This document shows, in pieces, positions 1 to 8,744 of a stretch of DNA of 33,749 nt; positions within the stretch are counted from its first letter, which is position 1, and each line of letters opens with the position of its first letter. Source of the stretch: an uncultured Bacteroidales bacterium (lineage in GTDB: Bacteria > Bacteroidota > Bacteroidia > Bacteroidales > Bacteroidaceae); NCBI GenBank assembly GCA_902766625.1, contig CACXEH010000100.1, forward strand, positions 1-33,749, given 5' to 3'. The notes below the pieces were generated by a model. It was not told the origin of the DNA and ran no database searches. It was given only the letters and a program-made list of their open reading frames with translations. The translations under genes were made by a program, and so were the position numbers.

Positions 1-61
1 AATGATGTTACAAATTTACGATTTGTTTCATAAATGATGTTACAAATTTACGTTTTGTTTC
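1..61. repeat. 32-bp-period tandem repeat (two copies, possibly continuing left of the window)
   Basis: Bases 1-29 and 33-61 are identical except at one position (base 21 versus 53). In the first copy ACAAAT (10-15) and ATTTGT (21-26) form a perfect dyad around a 5-base spacer; the second copy has the same dyad with one mismatch. Read on the minus strand each copy also contains TAAATTTG, which fits the Bacteroidetes -7 consensus TAnnTTTG and would face a gene beyond the left edge. The repeat itself is directly visible; an operator or promoter role is inferred. Confidence 0.75.
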
Positions 62-82
62 GGGATGCATTGTGACAAGTGC

Positions 83-1309
83 TTATTTATATTGCAATGT
101 TGTCAGTTTGTCATCTTGAAAAATATCGCAAGTAACGTCATATATGGTTTGTGGTGTCAGGGATTGTATCTTCAAGCAAAGATCATCGATGTTTCTATGC
201 TTGCCTGTGCGTGCATAGGTTTTGCCGAGAGCTAAAGCGTAATTCTCAAAATTATCGTTGGCGATTTGCAACTGGCCAATGAATTGTTTCTTAGCTTTTG
301 ATAATTGTCTTTCAGACAAAGGTTTATCGGTGAGTCTCTTCAAAATGTGCATGATAAGCCGCGTACATAGCGGGACATTCTCTTCATCGCAACCAAAATA
401 GATAGACCACACTCCGGCATCGGTATAGTAAAAGACAGTGCTCTCCGCAGTATAAACAAGACCGTGATTTTCCCGCAAGGCGACATTAAGGAGGGAGTTC
501 ATTCCTGGGCCTCCCAAGAGATTACTAAGCAGACTTAATGCTATGTGACGGGGATCATGGTTGCTGTAAACTCGATTACCGATAAGGACATGTGCCTGAT
601 GTGTATGGTGTTCGCAAATGCGTTTTTCCGGGATATAAGTTGGTAGTTGTTGAACAGTCTTATCGACTTTTTTCATACTTAAGTCACGGGTTGATTTATC
701 TGCGAGTTTGCAGATATGGTCAAATTTTACATTGCCATAGATAAAGAAAGTGACGTTTGAAGGGACATAATATTTTTGGGTAAAGCGTAATGCGTCTGAA
801 GTGGAATAACTCCGCAAACGCGCCGCATTGCCTAAAATGTTGCGTCCCAACCCATGTCCCTTAAATAGCATTTCTTCAAACTCGTCATATATCAGCTCCG
901 CAGGAGAGTCATTGTAACTGTCTATTTCATCAATAATGACCTCTGTTTCTTTTTCCAACTCTTTTGAAGGGTAAATGCTATGGAAAACAATATCAAAGAG
1001 CAGTTGGGCGGCACGGTCAAAGTCGTCTTTTCTGACAGTGGCGTAATAGACGGTCTCTTCTTTATTCGTATACGCGTTCAAGTCACCGCCCACACTTTCA
1101 AGACAGTTCCTTATTTGCCAGGATTTGCGTGTCATAGTACCTTTAAAAGACGTGTGCTCACAGAAGTGAGCCAAACCGGAGTCTTTCCCGTCTTCGTCCC
1201 GCGTACCGGCATCAACAAATAAACCACAATATACAATATCTGTGGGAGAGGATTCTTGAATAATTCTCAGACCATTATCTAATACACAATTGTGATATTC
1301 CAAAATCAT
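83..1309 (-). CDS. M16 family zinc metallopeptidase (processing-protease type)
   Basis: A 408-residue single-unit M16 peptidase with an inverted zinc motif HFCEH at residues 48-52 and the downstream zinc-ligand Glu in VIIDEI (E128), 76 residues after H52 as in mitochondrial processing peptidase beta. The C-terminal half carries LRENHGLVY, matching the Arg/Tyr pair that contacts substrate in the family, so the enzyme looks catalytically complete. There is no signal peptide, so a cytoplasmic role in degrading or trimming peptides is likely; the substrate is unknown. It is the last gene of the leftward gltX-waaA-marC string, 19 nt after the acyltransferase gene. A -7-like box lies just upstream of the ATG, so it may also be transcribed on its own. 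Confidence 0.92.
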   Translation of the reverse strand: MILEYHNCVLDNGLRIIQESSPTDIVYCGLFVDAGTRDEDGKDSGLAHFCEHTSFKGTMTRKSWQIRNCLESVGGDLNAYTNKEETVYYATVRKDDFDRAAQLLFDIVFHSIYPSKELEKETEVIIDEIDSYNDSPAELIYDEFEEMLFKGHGLGRNILGNAARLRSYSTSDALRFTQKYYVPSNVTFFIYGNVKFDHICKLADKSTRDLSMKKVDKTVQQLPTYIPEKRICEHHTHQAHVLIGNRVYSNHDPRHIALSLLSNLLGGPGMNSLLNVALRENHGLVYTAESTVFYYTDAGVWSIYFGCDEENVPLCTRLIMHILKRLTDKPLSERQLSKAKKQFIGQLQIANDNFENYALALGKTYARTGKHRNIDDLCLKIQSLTPQTIYDVTCDIFQDDKLTTLQYK

Positions 1310-1313
1310 AGTG

Positions 1314-1321
1314 CAAAGTTA
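1314..1321 (-). promoter_or_regulatory. -7 promoter element before the M16 peptidase gene
   Basis: The minus strand reads TAACTTTG here, an exact match to TAnnTTTG. It lies in the short gap between the acyltransferase stop and the peptidase ATG, so transcription would begin at or within a few bases of the start codon. I see no convincing -33 TTG at the usual 19-21 nt, so the call rests on the -7 box alone. Confidence 0.4.
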
Positions 1322-1328
1322 TGTCAAA

Positions 1329-2402
1329 TCAGCGGTTAAACCTACCGGAAAAGTTCAGTTTAAGTTTTTCGTATAACGATAAAAGCTGTGTCTCTACTTT
1401 TTTCCAAAGCCATTGTCGAGGCTGGTCTAAGAGGATGCCTATGACACAGAACAAGAAAACGATTCCCAACATGGTAAGTACAAAAGTGCTGTGACCGAGA
1501 TGGGCATTAAGATATTGAAAGAGTTTTCTGAAATGCGGAATAACGTGAGGATGCATTTGTAAAAGGAAAATGCCAAATGTCCCTAAGGCCAATTTGTTGA
1601 TGACTGTACTTTGGAAATGCAATTTTGTAAAAAACAGGAAGAAACATACGGCTCCATATAACTGTATGGGATTGTTCAGGGCGAACAAACTCATTTTATA
1701 GGGATTTTGTATGCGCCAAAGGGCGATGGCTGTATTGAGGATAACGTATAATATAAAATGCAATGCGTCTATTTTATAGCTGCGGTTGACCATCCAGTGT
1801 TGGTGTAAACGCAGATAGCGTCCGATGGCATATAACAAAATCAATGATACAAAAGAATATCCGTCATTAAATTCTTTACTATAGTGTAATCCCCATCCAA
1901 GATATGATGATGCCCCAAAAAGCAGAAAAATAAATAATGCCAGTTGCTGACGCGAAGAACTGTCGCAGAAAGCGTTAATCATGGGTGCGAATAGCATGAG
2001 CAAAAGATATGCAGGAATGAACCAATTGTATCGTGTCAAAATCATAAAGGCATTACAGAGGTAACTCCACTTAACCAGCGGTTGCCCGATGATTTCACCA
2101 ACAATGAAGAGTATGCCTAAAACGGCGAGCGAAAAGAATAATATTTGAAACAGAAATGTACTAATGGAACGGAATTTGGGCTTGATGGAGAAATATCCCG
2201 AAATCAAGATAAACAAATTAACACCGATGTAAGAGAAACTCTGCAAGCCGAAACGGAAAGTAATCCAAATAGGTTCGGCATTATATGCGTCAATCTTCGG
2301 TCTGCCCAAAGAAAAGAAATTGGCATGGGTAAGTACAATGAGAAACATGGCAACCAGTCTCAGTAGTTCTATATTGCTCAGCCGTTGTTTGGTCTTATCC
2401 AT
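1329..2402 (-). CDS. acyltransferase family 3 membrane protein
   Basis: A 357-residue polytopic membrane protein with about ten hydrophobic segments. The N-terminus has the family signature NIELLR followed by FLIVLTH (H26, the conserved His at the end of TM1), and GVNLFILISGYF near residue 80 is the second typical block. Members transfer acyl groups, often acetyl, to sugars of lipopolysaccharide, capsule or other glycans at the cytoplasmic membrane; the acceptor here cannot be read from sequence. Sharing an operon with the Kdo transferase waaA fits a role in surface glycolipid modification, but that is inference. It starts 11 nt after the preceding small membrane gene ends. The C-terminus has a short basic tail. 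Confidence 0.85.
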   Translation of the reverse strand: MDKTKQRLSNIELLRLVAMFLIVLTHANFFSLGRPKIDAYNAEPIWITFRFGLQSFSYIGVNLFILISGYFSIKPKFRSISTFLFQILFFSLAVLGILFIVGEIIGQPLVKWSYLCNAFMILTRYNWFIPAYLLLMLFAPMINAFCDSSSRQQLALFIFLLFGASSYLGWGLHYSKEFNDGYSFVSLILLYAIGRYLRLHQHWMVNRSYKIDALHFILYVILNTAIALWRIQNPYKMSLFALNNPIQLYGAVCFFLFFTKLHFQSTVINKLALGTFGIFLLQMHPHVIPHFRKLFQYLNAHLGHSTFVLTMLGIVFLFCVIGILLDQPRQWLWKKVETQLLSLYEKLKLNFSGRFNR

Positions 2403-2413
2403 ACCGTTTCAGA

Positions 2414-2680
2414 TTATACACATATATAAATAATCCATCCTCCCGCACTTGCCAGAAGGGCTACAGATAGTAATACATAGATTGTCTGCAACATTCCTAA
2501 TCGCTTGTACAATTGTTTCTGTGGCGTAAATAATGCCGAGTGGGAGATGGCAGCGTAACATAAGAGAAATAGTGGAATTATAACACCTGTCAGGACAAGC
2601 AGGGAAACGGTTTCGTCAATATTTGTTTTCTCCGAGAATAACTCCAATAAATGACGTAGTATTTTGTAGCCGTCATCCAT
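2414..2680 (-). CDS. small two-TM membrane protein, unknown function
   Basis: I do not recognise this 88-residue protein. It has a polar N-terminal segment of about 24 residues, a hydrophobic helix (about 25-45), a basic loop containing TPQKQLYKRLG, and a second helix (about 62-86). It sits 4 nt after the MarC gene and 11 nt before the acyltransferase gene, so it is almost certainly co-transcribed and translationally close to both. Reality is supported by the tight packing, coherent topology and lack of any better reading frame. It could be a partner of MarC or of the acyltransferase, or an independent small membrane protein. Confidence 0.7.
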   Translation of the reverse strand: MDDGYKILRHLLELFSEKTNIDETVSLLVLTGVIIPLFLLCYAAISHSALFTPQKQLYKRLGMLQTIYVLLSVALLASAGGWIIYICV

Positions 2681-2684
2681 ACAA

Positions 2685-3302
2685 CTAATTGTCTAATGTG
2701 CGCTGAATGCTCTCTATAAGTGGAAAGAGATTTGATGTAAACAAACGGATGGAAATTGCCAGAAGGATGATTCCGAAAAATCGGCGCAACACATATATAA
2801 AAGTGCCAGAAAAAGCTTTTTCAGCTTTTAGGGCTATAGTGAAGACAATATAAACCCAAATCATGTTTGCAACAACTGCTGCGACGATGGTAATGATAGA
2901 GAATTGTGAGCGGAAGGCCAAAAGTGTAGTAAAAGTAGCTGCGCCAGCCAGCAGGGGAAAGACAACAGGTATCAGTGTCGCAGTGTCAGTAGCGTCAGCC
3001 GTGTTGTTAAATAAGTTTACGTCCATCAACATCTCCAATGAAACCAAGAAAAGGATAATGGCACCGCCGATAGCGAAAGATTTGATATCTACACTAAAAA
3101 GATGCAATATCCATTCGCCGCAAAAAAGGAAAATAATCATCAGCGCAAAAGAAATCCAAGTGGCTTTTCCCACATTGATTTCTCGCCCTTTATGTTTTAA
3201 ATCAATAATTATAGGTGTCGCACCCAAAGCATCGATGACGGCCAATAACGCAAAAAAGCAGGTTAGAAAATCTTGAAAGTTAAATTGTTCAAAAAGATTC
3301 AT
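2685..3302 (-). CDS. MarC family integral membrane protein
   Basis: A 205-residue protein with about six hydrophobic segments and the MarC/UPF0056 layout: an N-terminal FFALLAVIDALGATPIII segment (the family usually has an F-x-x-x-x-P-x-x-x-P-like start), GGAIILFLVSLEML in the middle and PVVFPLLAGAATFTTLL in the second half. MarC proteins lie in the inner membrane and their activity is not settled; the early link to multiple antibiotic resistance was not upheld. The gene lies 11 nt after waaA and 4 nt before a small membrane gene. Length and topology are normal. Confidence 0.85.
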   Translation of the reverse strand: MNLFEQFNFQDFLTCFFALLAVIDALGATPIIIDLKHKGREINVGKATWISFALMIIFLFCGEWILHLFSVDIKSFAIGGAIILFLVSLEMLMDVNLFNNTADATDTATLIPVVFPLLAGAATFTTLLAFRSQFSIITIVAAVVANMIWVYIVFTIALKAEKAFSGTFIYVLRRFFGIILLAISIRLFTSNLFPLIESIQRTLDN

Positions 3303-3313
3303 GGTAACTATTA

Positions 3314-4543
3314 TTAGAACTTAACAAAATTCATTATTTTGTCCACTGCGCCTGCTCCATTGCGGATGAAGTCATGCGCTTTTCTGCCCGCTTCGTCGCG
3401 GAAGTGCTTATCACCTTCCAAGCGGTGCATGAGGGTTTCATAGTCTTGCGCTGACTGAATTTCAAATGTCGCGCCGTCAGCAATCAATGATTGTACCTCA
3501 AGGAATTTTTTGTTGTTTGGACCGACGATAGTAGGTATGCCATAAACAGCTGCCTCCGGTACGTTGTGAATGCCTACGCCAAAGCCACCGCCGATATAAC
3601 CTATCTGACCATAACGGTAAATAGAAGAGAGTTTGCCGTAGGAGTCAATAATCAGACATTCGGCATCAAGGACGGATGTTTCTGTAGCCTGACTCAAGCG
3701 AACGTGATCGCGCTGAAGTTTTCTTTCTATTTCTTTAAGGTGGTCTTCCGAAATCACATGAGGCGCAATAATTAGGCGCTGTTGGGGATGTGTGTTGAAA
3801 TATGCAAGGATGATATCCTCGTCAGGTGGCCATGTGCTTCCTGCTACCAGAACGTACTCATTTTCTTTTTTGTTATTGGCAAACAGGGCTGCTAAGGGTA
3901 CTTCCTGAGCAGATTGGCTTACCTCCAAAACACGGTCAAAACGTGTGTCACCAACGACTGAAACTCGTGTTATACCTTTCTGGGCGAGCAAATCCTGCGA
4001 TTCCTTGTTTTGCACAAACAAATGCGTAAAACATTTCAACATGTTGGCATACTGCCAGCCATAAGGCTTGAAAAAAGTCTGATTCCTCCGAAAGATACTG
4101 GAGACACTGTACACAGGGATATGACGGTGTTTCATGGAGTACAGATAGTTTCCCCAGTACTCATATTTAATAAAGAAGACAATCTTGGGATGTACGAGTT
4201 TCAGGAAACGGGCTGAGTTATAAAAAGTGTCCATTGGCAGATAACATACAATATCCGCCCCGTCGTAATCCTTACGTACCTCATAGCCGGAAGGAGAGAA
4301 GAACGTGAGGAGGATTTTATACTGCGGATATTGTTTCCGCACCCGTTCTATCAACACTCTTCCTTGTTCAAATTCGCCTAAGGAAGCAGCGTGAAACCAT
4401 ATGTATTCAGCATCAGGCACCACTTTCTCTCGAAGAGTTTTGAAAGCCTTGCGCTGGCCGTCCATAAAAAGTTTAGCTTTTTTATTGAAGAAAGAAGCAA
4501 TATAGATGCCTATTTCGTAGAGGAGTATGCCGATAGTATACAT
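3314..4543 (-). CDS. waaA: 3-deoxy-D-manno-octulosonic acid (Kdo) transferase
   Basis: A 409-residue GT30-family enzyme that adds Kdo from CMP-Kdo to the lipid A precursor, starting the LPS inner core at the cytoplasmic face of the inner membrane. The N-terminus has a hydrophobic anchor (about residues 3-19), then HAASLGEFEQG with E57 matching the proposed catalytic Glu of WaaA. The C-terminal Rossmann half contains VAGSTWPPDED, IAPHV and the donor-site block GGGFGVGIHNVPEAAVYG with the conserved EAA. Its ATG overlaps the gltX stop by one base (TAATG), indicating translational coupling. Length is typical for the family. Confidence 0.95.
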   Translation of the reverse strand: MYTIGILLYEIGIYIASFFNKKAKLFMDGQRKAFKTLREKVVPDAEYIWFHAASLGEFEQGRVLIERVRKQYPQYKILLTFFSPSGYEVRKDYDGADIVCYLPMDTFYNSARFLKLVHPKIVFFIKYEYWGNYLYSMKHRHIPVYSVSSIFRRNQTFFKPYGWQYANMLKCFTHLFVQNKESQDLLAQKGITRVSVVGDTRFDRVLEVSQSAQEVPLAALFANNKKENEYVLVAGSTWPPDEDIILAYFNTHPQQRLIIAPHVISEDHLKEIERKLQRDHVRLSQATETSVLDAECLIIDSYGKLSSIYRYGQIGYIGGGFGVGIHNVPEAAVYGIPTIVGPNNKKFLEVQSLIADGATFEIQSAQDYETLMHRLEGDKHFRDEAGRKAHDFIRNGAGAVDKIMNFVKF

Positions 4544-6099
4544 TATCCCAAATGTTTAATGGCTGAATGTATTCTGTTCAGTGTTTCTTCTTTGCCCAGA
4601 AAAGCAGATAAATCATACATGTCAGGTCCTTGTCCTGTGCCTACAAGTGCGACACGCCAAGCATTCCAAGGACGTATACCTGTATTCTCAACCCAAGCGT
4701 CAATATGCTTTTTTTGATTCTCAACGGAGAAATCGTCTAAAGTGCCGAGCAATTTCGCCAACTGTTGCATATCTGCCGCTGAGTTTTCTTTCCAGTTTTT
4801 GGCAACGAACTTATCTTCTTTGTTATACTCCGGAGCTACGAAGAAGAATTTTGTTAAAGGCCATAAGTCGCTGACGAAGCTGATATTGCGTTTTTTCTTG
4901 TTGCCGTCATTGTCAAAATACTCTATAACTTTTGTCTTCATCATTTCAACAACCTTTGCCTCTTGCTCAGGTGTGGAAACAATGCCGTTGTCTCTTAATA
5001 TTTTGTCAAATGTCGGCACCCATGCCATATTGTCTTGCATCAGCAAATACTGTTGGTTGAACCATATTCCTTTTTGATAGTCAAAACGTGCGCCGCTCTT
5101 GCTGCATTTGGTCAAGTCAAACAGGTTGATAAGTTCTTCCATAGACATCAGTTCTTGGTCGTTGCCGGGATTCCATCCCAACAATGCCAGGAAGTTTATA
5201 ACGGCTTGTGGTAAATAGCCTTTCTCTCTATAGCCCGATGAAATATCTCCATTTTCGGGATTATGCCATTCAAGCGGGAATACAGGGAAACCTAATTTGT
5301 CTCCATCGCGTTTAGACAATTTCCCATTGCCTACAGGTTTTAGCAGTAAAGGCAAATGAGCAAATTGAGGCATGGAGTCTGTCCACCCGAAGGCTTCGTA
5401 AAGCAAGACATGCAATGGAGCGGAGGGCAACCATTCTTCACCACGGATGACGTGAGTGATTTTCATGAGATGGTCGTCAACGATATTTGCCAAGTGGTAG
5501 GTCGGCAGTTCGTCGGCGCTTTTATACAAAACTTTGTCGTCTAAGATTGAAGAGTTGACGCTGATATCGCCGCGAATGATATCTTTGACATGAATTTCGC
5601 GTCCCGGTTCTATCTTGAAACGCACAACATATTGTTTGCCTTCGGCAAGTAGGGAATCTGTTTCCTCTTTACTCAAGACCAGTGAGTTGCGCATCTTTTC
5701 CCGGGTCGTGGCGTCATATTGAAAATTCTCTGTTTCTTTACGCTTGGCATCAAGTTCCTCTGGAGTATCAAAAGCAATATATGCTTTGCCTGCGTCTAAC
5801 AGTTGTTTGACATATTCTTTATAGATGTCGCGACGCTCCGACTGGCGGTAGGGACCATATTGTCCGCCGATGCCCACACCTTCGTCAAATTGGAGACCCA
5901 GCCATTTGAAAGACTCAATGATATACTCTTCTGCCCCTGGGACGAAACGGGAGGAGTCTGTGTCTTCTATGCGGAGAATGAATTCTCCGTTGTTTTTTCG
6001 GGCAAATAAATAATTATATAAGGCTGTACGTACGCCGCCTATGTGCAATGGTCCTGTAGGGCTGGGAGCGAAGCGCACACGAACTTTTGTCTCTGACAT
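4543..6099 (-). CDS. gltX: glutamyl-tRNA synthetase
   Basis: A class I synthetase of 518 residues that charges tRNA-Glu with glutamate. Signature HIGH is present as HIGG (residues 19-22) after [10 protein letters not shown], and KMSKS as KLSKR (about 260-264). The anticodon-binding region follows at normal length. I prefer the ATG at 6099 ([10 protein letters not shown]) over the in-frame ATG at 6123 because the latter lies within a few bases of a TAnnTTTG box and the family begins close to the RFAPSPTG block. It is the first gene of the leftward operon and is divergent from pgpH, with which it shares a roughly 200-nt intergenic region. Confidence 0.96.
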   Translation of the reverse strand: MSETKVRVRFAPSPTGPLHIGGVRTALYNYLFARKNNGEFILRIEDTDSSRFVPGAEEYIIESFKWLGLQFDEGVGIGGQYGPYRQSERRDIYKEYVKQLLDAGKAYIAFDTPEELDAKRKETENFQYDATTREKMRNSLVLSKEETDSLLAEGKQYVVRFKIEPGREIHVKDIIRGDISVNSSILDDKVLYKSADELPTYHLANIVDDHLMKITHVIRGEEWLPSAPLHVLLYEAFGWTDSMPQFAHLPLLLKPVGNGKLSKRDGDKLGFPVFPLEWHNPENGDISSGYREKGYLPQAVINFLALLGWNPGNDQELMSMEELINLFDLTKCSKSGARFDYQKGIWFNQQYLLMQDNMAWVPTFDKILRDNGIVSTPEQEAKVVEMMKTKVIEYFDNDGNKKKRNISFVSDLWPLTKFFFVAPEYNKEDKFVAKNWKENSAADMQQLAKLLGTLDDFSVENQKKHIDAWVENTGIRPWNAWRVALVGTGQGPDMYDLSAFLGKEETLNRIHSAIKHLG

Positions 6100-6124
6100 G
6101 ATTTTATGTAAAAATTTAAGCATG

Positions 6125-6132
6125 CAAATTTA
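6125..6132 (-). promoter_or_regulatory. -7 promoter element for the gltX-waaA-marC operon
   Basis: The minus strand reads TAAATTTG, fitting TAnnTTTG, about 26 nt upstream of the preferred gltX ATG at 6099. That would give a leader of roughly 15-20 nt. No clear TTG was found at the -33 position. Confidence 0.45.
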
Positions 6133-6302
6133 CATCTTTTTTCTCTATTTGCAGGCTAAATACCCGTTCTATTTTGCAAAGTGTCAGTTTCCCCGCTCAA
6201 TTATGGCTGTAGCAATGTGTCTTTGCGATTGTTGGTTGGGGAATGAATCTCAGAATATGCTTGAAATAAGCGAGGCCGTGATGTTCTTTCAAAGAAAATG
6301 TT

Positions 6303-6310
6303 TACCTTTG
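6303..6310 (+). promoter_or_regulatory. -7 promoter element for the 7TM-HD phosphodiesterase gene
   Basis: TACCTTTG fits TAnnTTTG and ends 14 nt before the ATG at 6325, so the leader would be only about 8-10 nt. A perfect 10-bp palindrome TTTGTACAAA (6307-6316) overlaps the box and the expected start site. No convincing -33 TTG is visible. Confidence 0.45.
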
Positions 6311-6324
6311 TACAAATCATTCTT

Positions 6325-8439
6325 ATGCTTAACACTCATAACACTATTGTCAAAAATATAGTTAGAGCCTTGTTGGTTCTTCTTTCAGCCGTGCTTATCG
6401 TTGTGTTTTTCCCGCATGAGCGTACGGTGTCATATGATTACACTGTTGGCAAACCATGGAAATATGGTCAGCTTATCGCAGAATTCGATTTCCCTGTTTA
6501 TAAGAGCGAACAGGTTGTCCAGGCAGAAAAAGACAGTGCCTTGCATCATTTCCAACCATACTACAAGTTGGATCAGTCTGTCGCTGAGGTTCAGTTAAAG
6601 AACTTATCCCGGGATTTGCAATCAGGAACACTAAAAGAGTTGCCTAAGGAATACAAAAACTACATCTATTCAGAGATATCAAAGGTGTATGAGTCTGGCA
6701 TTATGGACAGCCATGACTATACTACAGTAGTAGACAGCGGTTATTCTGCCATACGTGTCGAAAAGGGTAAAAATGCTGTCGTCCGGCCGATAAAGAAAAT
6801 ATATACTGCACAGGCAGCCTATGTCAATATCTTGACACTGGCAGATTCCACCCGCTTTAACAGGGAAGTGTTCAAACGTGCAAAGCTGAACAATTACCTG
6901 AGTACAAACCTTATTTATGATGAGAAAAAAACAGAAGGCCAATATACCGATGTACTGAATTCCATTTCATATTTTAGGGGATATATCCAGCAGGGTGAGA
7001 AAATTATTGACAGAGGCGACATTGTAACTTCCCAGACGGCCAACATCATTGAATCACTGACGAAAGCGGCTCTTAACCGCGACCAGAAACATAGTAATAT
7101 GTTTATGCAGGTAGGAGGTACTTTCTTGATTGTCTTGGCTTTCCTTGCCTCATTTTTAATATATCTTTATCTTTACCGCAAGGATTATCTTCAAGACTTA
7201 CGCAGTGTTTGTCTGCTCTATTTCCTGATGACGATATTCCCAATTGCTATATCTCTGATTTCGCAGAATAACATTCAGCATGTGTATTATGTGCCCATAA
7301 CAACAGTCGCTATTTTCGTGAGCGTGTTTATGGATTCCCGGACGGCATTTTTTGCTGATCTTATAACGATAATCATTTCTTCTCTCGCCATTCAGGAGCC
7401 GTATTTGTTTGTTCTTACCCAGTTGTTTGCCGGGCTAATTGCGATATTCTCTCTCAAGCAGCTGGCTTCTCGTTCACAACTTATAAGAAGTGTGTTTATT
7501 ATCACGGCGTTGACAGAAATTATTATGCTTTGCACAGAATTCCGACAGGGGCATACATTTGAGATGTTGGATACCAACTGGTATATTTTTGTTAGCGTTA
7601 GCGGTGTCCTGTTGCTTTGTACTTATCCGTTCCTGTTCCTCGTTGAGAAACTGTTTGGTTTCACTTCTCCTATCACGTTGATAGAACTTTCCAATGTGGG
7701 CCATCCGTTGCTTCACGAATTATCCAAAGAGGCTCCGGGCACGTTCAACCACTCTATACAAGTGGCTAATATCGCCAGTGAGATAGCCTCTAAAATAGGA
7801 GGTGACGCATTGCTCGTCAGGACAGCGGCGCTGTATCATGATGTCGGTAAAATAAAGAATCCTACATATTTTACGGAAAATCAGAGTGGCACCAATCCGC
7901 ATGACAATTTGCCCGAAGAGCGTAGTGCGCAGATTATCATACAACATGTGAACGATGGTTTGGAACTGGCAGAAAAATATGGCCTGCCGCGTACAATCAA
8001 AGAGTTTATCATGACGCATCATGGTTTGAGCAAGACGACTTATTTTTATATTAAATACCGCAATCAGCATCCTGATGAGGAAATTGATGAGGCTATGTTC
8101 TGTTACCCCGGTCCCAATCCTTTTACCAAGGAACAGGCTATCCTGATGATTGCGGATTCCGTAGAGGCTGCGTCCAAGAGCTTGAAGGTTATCGATGACG
8201 CTTCAATCAAAACACTTGTAGACAATATTGTTGATGCCAAGATGACAGAGGGCTATTTCAAGGAATGTCCGATTACTTTCCGTGATATTCAGCAGGTAAA
8301 GGAGGTCTTGGTGTCAAGTCTGAAAACGATATATCATACACGTATCAGCTATCCGACGCTACAGACAAAAGAAGAAAAAGCAGCAGGCGCAAAATCAGAC
8401 AAGCGGAGGAAGAAATTTTTCTACAGGAACAAGAGGTAA
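6325..8439 (+). CDS. pgpH: 7TM-HD domain phosphodiesterase (PgpH type, c-di-AMP hydrolase)
   Basis: From the ATG at 6325 the protein has 704 residues: an N-terminal membrane helix (about 9-30), a large extracytoplasmic 7TMR-HDED domain (about 40-255), a seven-helix membrane block (about 260-445) and a cytoplasmic HD domain. HD-family metal ligands are present as FNHS (H476), YHDVGK (H505-D506), THHG (H565-H566) and IADS (D611). PgpH proteins hydrolyse cyclic di-AMP. An upstream in-frame ATG (6298) lies before the -7 box TACCTTTG, which is why I chose 6325. The C-terminus is a Lys/Arg-rich tail. It is divergent from gltX; no U-tailed terminator is seen after it. Confidence 0.93.
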   Translation: MLNTHNTIVKNIVRALLVLLSAVLIVVFFPHERTVSYDYTVGKPWKYGQLIAEFDFPVYKSEQVVQAEKDSALHHFQPYYKLDQSVAEVQLKNLSRDLQSGTLKELPKEYKNYIYSEISKVYESGIMDSHDYTTVVDSGYSAIRVEKGKNAVVRPIKKIYTAQAAYVNILTLADSTRFNREVFKRAKLNNYLSTNLIYDEKKTEGQYTDVLNSISYFRGYIQQGEKIIDRGDIVTSQTANIIESLTKAALNRDQKHSNMFMQVGGTFLIVLAFLASFLIYLYLYRKDYLQDLRSVCLLYFLMTIFPIAISLISQNNIQHVYYVPITTVAIFVSVFMDSRTAFFADLITIIISSLAIQEPYLFVLTQLFAGLIAIFSLKQLASRSQLIRSVFIITALTEIIMLCTEFRQGHTFEMLDTNWYIFVSVSGVLLLCTYPFLFLVEKLFGFTSPITLIELSNVGHPLLHELSKEAPGTFNHSIQVANIASEIASKIGGDALLVRTAALYHDVGKIKNPTYFTENQSGTNPHDNLPEERSAQIIIQHVNDGLELAEKYGLPRTIKEFIMTHHGLSKTTYFYIKYRNQHPDEEIDEAMFCYPGPNPFTKEQAILMIADSVEAASKSLKVIDDASIKTLVDNIVDAKMTEGYFKECPITFRDIQQVKEVLVSSLKTIYHTRISYPTLQTKEEKAAGAKSDKRRKKFFYRNKR

Positions 8440-8539
8440 ATCTGTGTGACTCTTCGCCGTTGATTGAAGACAATACATCGTAGAATCCGCGACGATGGAA
8501 TCACGTCTGCCTTATGTCTTTTCTGTTCCAAAGGATGGA

Positions 8540-8610
8540 ATTTTCGTTCCGGCTAATGGAACCTAAGTTCTATCCGAAGGAATGTAGGTTCTTCCCGATG
8601 GAACGAAAAT
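8540..8610. repeat. nested imperfect palindrome (hairpin element)
   Basis: Outer arms ATTTTCGTTCC (8540-8550) and GGAACGAAAAT (8600-8610) are perfectly complementary over 11 bp. Inside, GAACCTA (8559-8565) pairs with TAGGTTC (8585-8591) and TTC (8568-8570) with GAA (8580-8582). GGAA/TTCC tetramers recur through the element at short spacing. It has no U-tract, so it is not an obvious terminator; a dispersed palindromic repeat or a structured 3' end of the pgpH transcript are both possible. Confidence 0.65.
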
Positions 8611-8744
8611 CATATGGCGTATAATGGAAATCTTGCGGCCGAATCTTATTCTGTCCAAAAGCTTTCAGCAGACAACAATATATAATAAAAAAGAACCAAT
8701 AATATTTGAAACTTCACGATCGCGATAAAAGACAATGTAACCTG

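Noticed and set aside
8440..8480. Stem CATCGT/ACGATG just after pgpH as a terminator
   Set aside because: Six-bp stem with a ten-base loop and no T-run, so not a convincing intrinsic terminator.
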